9,768 bases of DNA, taken from positions 1-9,768 of the forward strand of contig JAJYKC010000038.1 in NCBI GenBank assembly GCA_021788955.1, read 5' to 3'. Made by a program: the position numbers and the translations under genes. The notes under the pieces are model-generated. The model did not search any database. It saw nothing but the letters and a program-made list of their open reading frames with translations, and had not been told where the DNA came from. Origin of the DNA: Acidobacteriota bacterium. GTDB lineage: Bacteria; Acidobacteriota; Terriglobia; Bryobacterales; Bryobacteraceae. Positions 1-5,840 of the stretch are shown here, piece by piece. The first letter of the stretch is position 1. Each line of letters opens with the position of its first letter.

Positions 1-1511
1 TCGTGTTTGGAGAAGCGAAGAACCCCGATCTTCACTACAATGTAGCCGCGCTGGGACACACGGCGGCGGACACGCATCTGCGGACACTCTGCGCCTCGTG
101 CCATTTGGGTCAGGACAAGCCTGTGCCGGCCACGGTGGACGAGTTATCACGCGGCGGAGGCTGCTCGGCCTGCCACCTGAGTTACGACGCGGCGGCCGCC
201 GCCGAACTCCATAACCGGCCATTTTCCCGTGCGCCGCTGCACCATCCAGAGATTTCGATCCAGATCGGCGAGCAGTCCTGCTTCGGCTGCCACAGCCGGT
301 CGGGGCGCATCGCAACGAACTACGAGGGCTGGCATGAAACGCTGTTGGAGCAGATCCCGGCGCGCGCGGAGGCGGGGCGCTACCGGGTTCTGGCCGACGG
401 CCGGGTGTTTGAGAAACAGGCGCCGGATGTTCACTTCGAGCAGGGCATGGCGTGCGTGGACTGCCACGTTGCCGCCGAGGTGATGGGCACGGCGACAACG
501 GAGAGCACGGCGCCCACGCATGCCGCCGAAGCGGTGAAGATCGCGTGCGTGGACTGTCACCCCAAACAGAGCTTTACCATGCGGGAGTTTTCATCGCTCG
601 ACGCGGAAGCGCAGACTATCGCGGCGCTCAGGAAAGTGAACGTTCCGGGGCGGCGGTTCCTGGCGTCGCCCTCTGCGGTGTATACCAACGTCCATTCCGA
701 TTCCGGCAGTGCGCCGGCGCTCGAGTTGAAAGGCTCGGCTCGGATGCTGCCGTTGAAGCCGGTTTCAGCGGCATGCGCCCGCGCGCAGGCCATGCATCCG
801 CGCATGGAATGCCGCACGTGCCACACGGCATGGGCGCCGCAATGCGTTACTTGCCACACGACTTACGACCGGGCAGAGACAGCGTTCGACTACATCGACG
901 GCAAGGAGCGTAAAGGAGCGTGGCAGGAGCAGGGCGGCGATTTTGTTGCCGCTCCGCCGGTGCTCGGAGTGGCCCGCCTGAGCGGCGCGGGCGAGCGGGT
1001 CGTCCCTTTCGCGCCGGGGATGATTCTGGCCCTTGATTTGCCGCGGAAAACGGCGGGAGTGCGATCGGACTTGCATCGGTATTTTGCGGCGGTTTCGCCG
1101 CACACGACTTCGGCGAAATCGCGATCCTGTGTGTCGTGCCACGCGGACCCGGCGGCGCTCGGTTACGGAAGCGGCCGTCTGGAGTATGTTGTTCGCAATG
1201 GTTCGGCGGAGTGGCGTTTTACGCCAGCCTTTCCTCTCGCGCCGGACGGACTTCCGCGCGACGCCTGGATTCGCTTTCTGCAAGAACCTTCGCCCGATGC
1301 CGCCGCTCTCGGCGCCGGACGCCCGTTCACGCTCGAAGAACAGCGCCGGATTCTGCTCGTCGGGGCGTGCCTTCAATGCCACAAAGAGAGCGAGACACGC
1401 GTAGCGAACGTATTCACGCACTTCGTGGATTATCGCGCGAAGCTTTCACGCAAATGCATTCTGCCCGAATGGGCGGCGAGCCAAGGGGAGGTTACCATTC
1501 ATGCGCACTGA
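1..1511 (+). CDS. Periplasmic multiheme c-type cytochrome (at least 9 hemes), 5'-partial
   Basis: The frame is open from the window edge, so the true start and signal peptide lie upstream; the GTG at position 3 is not taken as the start. Of the 502 visible residues, nine CXXCH heme-attachment motifs can be read, at about residues 30, 54, 93, 151, 182, 270, 281, 376 and 456. Motifs 6 and 7 are close together and joined by a W-A-P-Q segment. The last two are isolated in a long heme-poor C-terminal half. A lone non-heme Cys lies near residue 485. No membrane helix is seen, so the visible part is presumably a soluble periplasmic electron carrier or a multiheme oxidoreductase. It overlaps the start of the molybdoenzyme gene by 11 bases, so it is probably an electron partner of that complex. 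The exact family is not recognised; a cytochrome c3/octaheme-like label would be generic. Multiheme cytochrome: near certain. Role: inference. Confidence 0.93.
   Translation, partial: VFGEAKNPDLHYNVAALGHTAADTHLRTLCASCHLGQDKPVPATVDELSRGGGCSACHLSYDAAAAAELHNRPFSRAPLHHPEISIQIGEQSCFGCHSRSGRIATNYEGWHETLLEQIPARAEAGRYRVLADGRVFEKQAPDVHFEQGMACVDCHVAAEVMGTATTESTAPTHAAEAVKIACVDCHPKQSFTMREFSSLDAEAQTIAALRKVNVPGRRFLASPSAVYTNVHSDSGSAPALELKGSARMLPLKPVSAACARAQAMHPRMECRTCHTAWAPQCVTCHTTYDRAETAFDYIDGKERKGAWQEQGGDFVAAPPVLGVARLSGAGERVVPFAPGMILALDLPRKTAGVRSDLHRYFAAVSPHTTSAKSRSCVSCHADPAALGYGSGRLEYVVRNGSAEWRFTPAFPLAPDGLPRDAWIRFLQEPSPDAAALGAGRPFTLEEQRRILLVGACLQCHKESETRVANVFTHFVDYRAKLSRKCILPEWAASQGEVTIHAH
1483..1491 (+). 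promoter_or_regulatory. Ribosome binding site for the molybdoenzyme gene
   Basis: AAGGGGAGG is a strong Shine-Dalgarno-like sequence nine bases before the ATG at 1501. It lies inside the 3' end of the cytochrome gene, whose stop codon (1509-1511) falls after that ATG. It fixes the start of the next gene and suggests coupled translation. Confidence 0.75.
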
Positions 1512-3699
1512 TTCCGACAACCCCGTTTCCCGGCGGAGTTTTCTGAAGATCAGCGCCGCCACGATCGCGGCCGGCGCTGCCGCGGGGAGCGCGCTCCATG
1601 CGGTGTACGAAACGCCGGGAGAGAAGGGCATCCGGCGAGTGCCAACTTACTGCGACCTATGTTTCTGGAAGTGCGGGGCGATCGCGACGGTTCGCGACGG
1701 AAGGTTGTGGAAGATCGAAGGCAATCCACTCGATCCACTAAGCCGCGGGCGGCTATGCCCGCGCGGTACCGGCGGCGTCGGGGCGCATTTCGACCCCGAC
1801 CGGTTGCGGACCCCTCTGCTGCGGGCCTCCGAGCGCGGGCGGGAAGTGTGGCGGCCGGTGAGTTGGGAGGAAGCTCTCGACTTCCTAGCGTCGAAGATGC
1901 GCGCGATCCAGACCAACTACGGGCCCGAATCGATGGCGGCGTTCGTGCACGGCATCGGCGGGACGTTCCTGAAGCACACGCTCAAGGCTTACGGCGCGGT
2001 GAACATCGCGGCGCCGTCGTTCGCGCAGTGCCGCGGGCCGCGCGATACTGCCTTCCGTCTTACCTTCGGCGACGATGTAGGCTCACCCGAGCGCACCGAC
2101 ATCGAAAATGCCCAGTGCCTGGTGCTGATCGGCTCACACCTCGGCGAGAACATGCACAACACGCAAGTGCAGGAATTCGCCAATGCCGTCGGACGCGGGG
2201 CGTCGATCATCGTCGCCGATCCGCGGTTCTCGGTCGCGGCGTCGAAGGCGAAGTTCTATCTGCCCGTAAAGCCGGGAACGGACCTGGCGCTGCTGCTGGC
2301 ATGGATGAACGTCATCGTGTCGGAAAAGCTCTACGACAAGGAGTACGTCGACAAGTACGGATTCGGATTCGAGCAGTTTGCCGCGTCCCTTGTTCCTTAC
2401 ACGCCGGAATGGGCGTACCCGGAAACGGGGATCGAGCCGGAAACGATTCGCGCAACGGCGCGCGAGATGGCGCGGTACCGTCCGGCGACGCTCGTGCATC
2501 CCGGTCGGCACTCGAACTGGTACGGCGACGACACGCAGCGGGAACGCGCCATCGCGCTGCTGAATGCGCTGCTGGGGAGTTGGGGCCGCAAGGGCGGCTT
2601 CTATATCCCATCGAGCATGGACGTGCCCGGCTATCCGTATCCAGCGGTGCCCAAGCCTTCGCGGCCAGCTCTGCGGGCGATGTCGAACAAGTTTCCTTTC
2701 GCGAACGAAGATATCAGCACCTCGGTCCGCGAAGCCACGATCACGGGTCAGCCGTATCCGATCAAGGGCTGGATGGTGTACGCGACGAATCTGATCAACT
2801 CGCTGCCAAACCAGGACGAGACGATCCGCGCGATCCGGCAGCTCGACCTGCTGGTGGTGGTGGACGTAATTCCGAGCGAGATCGCCGGTTGGGCCGACGT
2901 AGTGCTGCCGGAGTCGGTGTACCTGGAGCGGCACGACGAGATGAACCCGGAGTTGTTCCGGCAGCCGTTCATCGCGCTGCGGCAGCCGGTGGTGCCGGCG
3001 CCCGACAATCAGAAACCGAACTGGTGGATCGCCAGGCGGCTCGCGGAGAAACTGGGCCTGGGCGCGTACTACCCGTGGAAGACAATCGACGAGTATCTCG
3101 AGCACCGGCTCACGGCGGGCGGCTACAGCTACGAGCAGCTCAAAAAAAATGGCATTATCCGGGGCAAACAGCCGCCGGTTTATTTTGAGGACGGCGCGCC
3201 GGCGCAGTTCGACACGCCTTCGAAGAAGATCGAGTTTTACTCGACGCAGCTCGCGCAGGCCGGGTTCGATCCGGTGCCGAAGTACACCCGTCCCGATCCT
3301 GGGCCGCCGGGTTATTACCGGCTGCTGTTCGGGCGCGCACCCGTGCACTCGTTCAGCCGGACGCAGACGAACCCGCTGCTGAGCGACGTCATGAGTGAGA
3401 ATTCGCTGTGGCTGAACGCGCGCGAGGCGCAAAAACTCGATCTCAAATCCGGCGACTACGTGCGTCTGCGCAATCAGGACGGAAAGCTTAGTAATCCCAT
3501 CAAGCTGAAAGCGACCGAGCGCATCCGGCCGGACTGTGTGTTCATGGTCCACGGCTTCGGGCACACCTCGAAGGCCCTTCGGAGCGCTTACGGCAAGGGA
3601 GCGAGCGACGCGGGCCTGATTACGCGGTATAAGAACGACCCGCTGATGGGCGGCACAGGGATGAACGTCAACTTCGTGACGATCGAGAAGGAGGCCTGA
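1501..3699 (+). CDS. Tat-exported molybdopterin oxidoreductase, catalytic subunit (PsrA/PhsA/SrdA type)
   Basis: This is a 732-residue catalytic subunit of the DMSO-reductase superfamily, about the usual length for polysulfide/thiosulfate reductase A subunits. The N-terminus carries a twin-arginine signal (SRRSFLK, residues 10-16) followed by an Ala-rich stretch, so it should be exported folded. An Fe4S4-binding motif follows: C51-x2-C54-x3-C58 and C86 in RLCPRG. The best candidate Mo ligand is Cys177 in SFAQCRGPRD, as expected for the Psr/Phs group. Other family signatures are HSFSRTQTNPLL about 110 residues from the end, and a C-terminal MopB_CT region with HGFGH, GKGASD and DPLMGGTGMN. The ferredoxin and NrfD subunits follow directly, so a periplasm-facing three-subunit quinone-linked complex is likely. 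Downstream thiosulfate-permease and rhodanese genes favour a sulfur compound as substrate. Selenate, tellurite or arsenate cannot be ruled out by eye. Family: high confidence. Substrate: low. Confidence 0.93.
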   Translation: MRTDSDNPVSRRSFLKISAATIAAGAAAGSALHAVYETPGEKGIRRVPTYCDLCFWKCGAIATVRDGRLWKIEGNPLDPLSRGRLCPRGTGGVGAHFDPDRLRTPLLRASERGREVWRPVSWEEALDFLASKMRAIQTNYGPESMAAFVHGIGGTFLKHTLKAYGAVNIAAPSFAQCRGPRDTAFRLTFGDDVGSPERTDIENAQCLVLIGSHLGENMHNTQVQEFANAVGRGASIIVADPRFSVAASKAKFYLPVKPGTDLALLLAWMNVIVSEKLYDKEYVDKYGFGFEQFAASLVPYTPEWAYPETGIEPETIRATAREMARYRPATLVHPGRHSNWYGDDTQRERAIALLNALLGSWGRKGGFYIPSSMDVPGYPYPAVPKPSRPALRAMSNKFPFANEDISTSVREATITGQPYPIKGWMVYATNLINSLPNQDETIRAIRQLDLLVVVDVIPSEIAGWADVVLPESVYLERHDEMNPELFRQPFIALRQPVVPAPDNQKPNWWIARRLAEKLGLGAYYPWKTIDEYLEHRLTAGGYSYEQLKKNGIIRGKQPPVYFEDGAPAQFDTPSKKIEFYSTQLAQAGFDPVPKYTRPDPGPPGYYRLLFGRAPVHSFSRTQTNPLLSDVMSENSLWLNAREAQKLDLKSGDYVRLRNQDGKLSNPIKLKATERIRPDCVFMVHGFGHTSKALRSAYGKGASDAGLITRYKNDPLMGGTGMNVNFVTIEKEA
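3688..3694 (+). promoter_or_regulatory. Ribosome binding site for the ferredoxin subunit
   Basis: AAGGAGG is a near-perfect Shine-Dalgarno sequence seven bases before the ATG at 3702. It sits within the last codons of the molybdoenzyme gene, whose stop ends two bases before that ATG. Confidence 0.8.
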
Positions 3700-3701
3700 C
3701 G

Positions 3702-4241
3702 ATGTCGCGCTTCGCCATGGTGATCGACACGCACCGCTGCGTGGGCTGCCAGGATTGCGTGGTCGCCTGCAAGACGGAGAACAACGTACCGGAAGGATAC
3801 ACCCGGGACTGGATCGCGGAAGAGGTCCACGGCGAGTTTCCGACGCTGCATCTGGAACTGCGCTCGGAGCGATGCAATCATTGCTCGAACCCGCCGTGCG
3901 TCGCCTGCTGCCCCACGGGTGCGAGCCACGTGCATCAACTGGGAGGCGTGGTGCTGGTGAGCCACGATTTGTGCATCGGCTGCAAGGCGTGCCTGGCCGC
4001 TTGCCCGTATGACGCACGGTTCATCCACCCGGATGGCTACGCCGACAAATGCACGTTCTGTATTCATCGGGTTGAGCGAGGGCTCGACCCGGCGTGCGTC
4101 TCGGTATGCCCGACGCATTGCATGCATTTCGGCGACCTGGACGATCCGCGGAGCGAAGTGAGCCGCTTGCTCGCATCGCGCAATCATCACACGCTTCTTC
4201 CGGAAGCGGGTACGAATCCGAACATTTTCTATCTCACGTGA
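3702..4241 (+). CDS. Four-cluster ferredoxin, electron-transfer subunit (PsrB/NrfC/DmsB type)
   Basis: This 179-residue protein carries four cysteine groups typical of the iron-sulfur subunit of PSR/DMSO-reductase complexes. They are C13-x2-C16-x2-C19-x3-C23; C58-x2-C61-x4-C66-x3-C70 (with an extra C69); C91-x2-C94-x2-C97-x3-C101; and C117-x2-C120-x11-C132-x3-C136. This predicts four [4Fe-4S] clusters that pass electrons between the membrane quinone subunit and the molybdenum site. There is no signal peptide: the protein begins almost directly with the first cluster motif. In this family the subunit is normally carried out bound to the Tat-exported catalytic partner, and the same is inferred here. 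It lies two bases after the catalytic gene and six bases before the NrfD gene. Length is normal and no ligand cysteine appears to be missing. Confidence 0.94.
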   Translation: MSRFAMVIDTHRCVGCQDCVVACKTENNVPEGYTRDWIAEEVHGEFPTLHLELRSERCNHCSNPPCVACCPTGASHVHQLGGVVLVSHDLCIGCKACLAACPYDARFIHPDGYADKCTFCIHRVERGLDPACVSVCPTHCMHFGDLDDPRSEVSRLLASRNHHTLLPEAGTNPNIFYLT

Positions 4242-4247
4242 GGCGCC

Positions 4248-5291
4248 ATGACTGAACTTACATATACGCGTCACAATCCCCTGATCGATCCGATCTTCCA
4301 CGTTTGGGAGTGGCAAATCCCGGTGTATTTGTTTCTGGGCGGACTGGTCGGCGGCTTGATGATTATCGCGGGCATCCGGCTTCTTGTTATTCGGCCCAAA
4401 TCCCGGGAAGACCTGGCCTGCTGCACGGTGGGCCCACTCATCGGGCTAGGTGCGTTGAGCCTGGGCATGTTGGCGTTGTTCCTCGATCTTTCGCACAAGA
4501 TGCACGTATGGCGGCTCTACACCACGTTCCAGCCGACCTCGCCGATGTCGTGGGGCTCATGGATTTTGCTGCTCGTGTACCCGGCACTGGCGGCGAATGC
4601 GTTGGCGCATCTGCCGGAGGCAATCCCGGCGGTGACCATGCGGTACCCGGTGCTGACGACGATGAGCGACTACATTCTGGCGCGGCCCCGGCTGATACTC
4701 GGCATCGGCCTGGCAAACACCGCTCTCGGGGCTTCGCTGGGTGTCTACACAGGCATCCTGCTCAGCACTCTGAGCGGGCGGCCTCTGTGGAACAGCGCCG
4801 TGCTTGGGCCACTGTTTCTATTCTCCGGCCTTTCGACGGCAGCCGCTCTGCTGCACGGAATCCACGTGTTGACGATGCCAAGCGCGCAACGGCCGGCGTT
4901 TGTGGACTTCCTGCTGTCGGCGGTGGCGCGGATCTCGCAGGCGCGCCCGCTCGATCCTTCGGCCGCACCGATCCTGGCAAGCGCGGATAACAGCTTTCTG
5001 ACCGTCGAGGTGTCGCTACTCGGGTTGTTTCTGCTCGGCCACGTCACCTCGACGGCCGTACATCACCGCGCGGCCGGGTTGCTTCTGACCGGTCCTTACG
5101 CGGCGCCGTTCTGGGTGCTGGTCGTGGGGCTGGGGATCACGATACCCCTGTTGCTGCAAACACTCGAACTGGCCCACCGCATCCGCCACACGCTGGCCCC
5201 TTCCCTGCTGGTTATGTTCGGCGGCTTCGCCCTGCGCGTGATCCTGGTTTCGGCCGGCCAGGCAAGCCGTTGGTTTGAGGCGCTCAACTGA
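4248..5291 (+). CDS. NrfD/PsrC-family quinone-reactive membrane subunit
   Basis: This 347-residue, strongly hydrophobic protein has about eight predicted membrane helices (by eye near residues 24-47, 60-80, 100-120, 147-170, 181-205, 250-272, 283-305 and 315-335). NrfD-type signatures include WEWQIPVYLFLGGLVGG (20-36) and a D80-L ... W88-R ... SPMSWGSW (98-105) segment, which in the family lies near the quinone site and the interface with the ferredoxin subunit. It should anchor the catalytic and ferredoxin subunits on the outer face of the inner membrane and exchange electrons with menaquinol or ubiquinol. It follows the ferredoxin gene by six bases with only a weak GTGAGG-like ribosome site that overlaps the preceding stop, suggesting translational coupling. 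Whether this subunit moves protons cannot be judged from sequence alone. Confidence 0.92.
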   Translation: MTELTYTRHNPLIDPIFHVWEWQIPVYLFLGGLVGGLMIIAGIRLLVIRPKSREDLACCTVGPLIGLGALSLGMLALFLDLSHKMHVWRLYTTFQPTSPMSWGSWILLLVYPALAANALAHLPEAIPAVTMRYPVLTTMSDYILARPRLILGIGLANTALGASLGVYTGILLSTLSGRPLWNSAVLGPLFLFSGLSTAAALLHGIHVLTMPSAQRPAFVDFLLSAVARISQARPLDPSAAPILASADNSFLTVEVSLLGLFLLGHVTSTAVHHRAAGLLLTGPYAAPFWVLVVGLGITIPLLLQTLELAHRIRHTLAPSLLVMFGGFALRVILVSAGQASRWFEALN

Positions 5292-5296
5292 AAGGA
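5291..5296 (+). promoter_or_regulatory. Ribosome binding site for the first YeeE/YedE gene
   Basis: AAAGGA lies nine bases before the ATG at 5306, and its first base is the last base of the NrfD stop codon. It supports the chosen start, which gives a short polar leader and then a membrane helix. Confidence 0.6.
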
Positions 5297-5305
5297 ACAT
5301 TTCGT

Positions 5306-5836
5306 ATGGATTCTGTTCACGACAATCCGCAACCTTACTGGAACCCGTACTGGGCCGGCTTCGGTCTGGGACTGGTGCTGCTTTCGGCGTTCGTCATCAT
5401 GGGACGCGGCCTTGGTGCTTCCGGCGCGTTCACAACGGCGACGGCCGCGGCGGTTCATGCTGTCGCTCCCGCGCATGCCGAGCACAATTCGTTCTACGCC
5501 GAGTATCTGGGCGATGGGACGAGGAACCCGCTGAAGGACTGGCTGGTGTTCGAGGTGCTCGGGGTCTTCGCGGGAGGATTCCTCTCGGCGGCGCTGGGCC
5601 ACCGGTTGCGATTCCTCATCGAAAAGGGTCCGCAAATCGCCTCAGGCCCGCGCTTGGCGCTGGCGTTCACTGGCGGGGCGATCATGGCGGTCGGCGCCAA
5701 GATCGCGCTTGGATGCACGAGTGGGCAGGCTCTTACCGGAGGGGCTCTGCTCAACGTGGGAAGTTGGGCATTTATGCTCAGCGTCTTTGGCGGCGCGTAC
5801 GCCGTCGCTCACTTTTTCCGGAAGCAGTGGAGATAA
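5306..5836 (+). CDS. YeeE/YedE-family sulfur-compound permease, N-terminal half (half-size subunit)
   Basis: This 176-residue membrane protein belongs to the YeeE/YedE (Sulf_transp, formerly DUF395) family, about half the length of full single-chain members. About four helices are visible: residues 13-35, 82-104, 112-135 and 148-168. A GRGLGASGAF motif ends the first helix. The hallmark LGCTSGQALTGG motif lies around Cys137, a position where family members carry a conserved cysteine on the translocation path. Single-chain TsuA imports thiosulfate, and the split PmpA/PmpB pair transports sulfur-containing compounds. The next gene carries the complementary half, so the two probably form one transporter. 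A polar segment at about residues 50-80 probably lies between helices 1 and 2. The neighbouring reductase complex suggests the substrate is linked to periplasmic sulfur-oxyanion chemistry. Family is well supported; transported substrate is inferred. Confidence 0.9.
   Translation: MDSVHDNPQPYWNPYWAGFGLGLVLLSAFVIMGRGLGASGAFTTATAAAVHAVAPAHAEHNSFYAEYLGDGTRNPLKDWLVFEVLGVFAGGFLSAALGHRLRFLIEKGPQIASGPRLALAFTGGAIMAVGAKIALGCTSGQALTGGALLNVGSWAFMLSVFGGAYAVAHFFRKQWR
5829..5832 (+). promoter_or_regulatory. Ribosome binding site deciding the start of the YeeE-rhodanese gene
   Basis: GGAG sits eight bases before the ATG at 5841 and overlaps the last codons of the preceding gene. It favours that start over an in-frame ATG at 5709, which would overlap the preceding gene by 128 bases and add 44 residues unlike the family. 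Confidence 0.6.
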
Positions 5837-5840
5837 CCCT

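Noticed and set aside
3..5. GTG at position 3 as the start of the cytochrome gene
   Set aside because: No signal peptide follows, yet c-type heme attachment requires export. The frame is open to the window edge, so the gene most likely begins upstream.
1659..3188. A 509-codon forward open frame overlapping the molybdoenzyme gene
   Set aside because: It is an Arg/Gly/Ala-rich out-of-frame reading with no domain motifs, while the overlapping frame encodes an intact molybdoenzyme. It is mentioned only as the frame reached after slippage at the A8 tract.
2134..4017. A 627-codon open frame on the reverse strand under the molybdoenzyme and ferredoxin genes
   Set aside because: It is antisense to two genes with clear family motifs, is rich in Arg/Pro/His as expected of a GC-rich shadow frame, and shows no recognisable domain.
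5709..5840. Upstream in-frame ATG at 5709 as the start of the YeeE-rhodanese gene
   Set aside because: It would overlap the preceding gene by 128 bases and add 44 residues that are merely the shifted reading of its conserved end. ATG 5841 has a ribosome site and starts right before the first helix.
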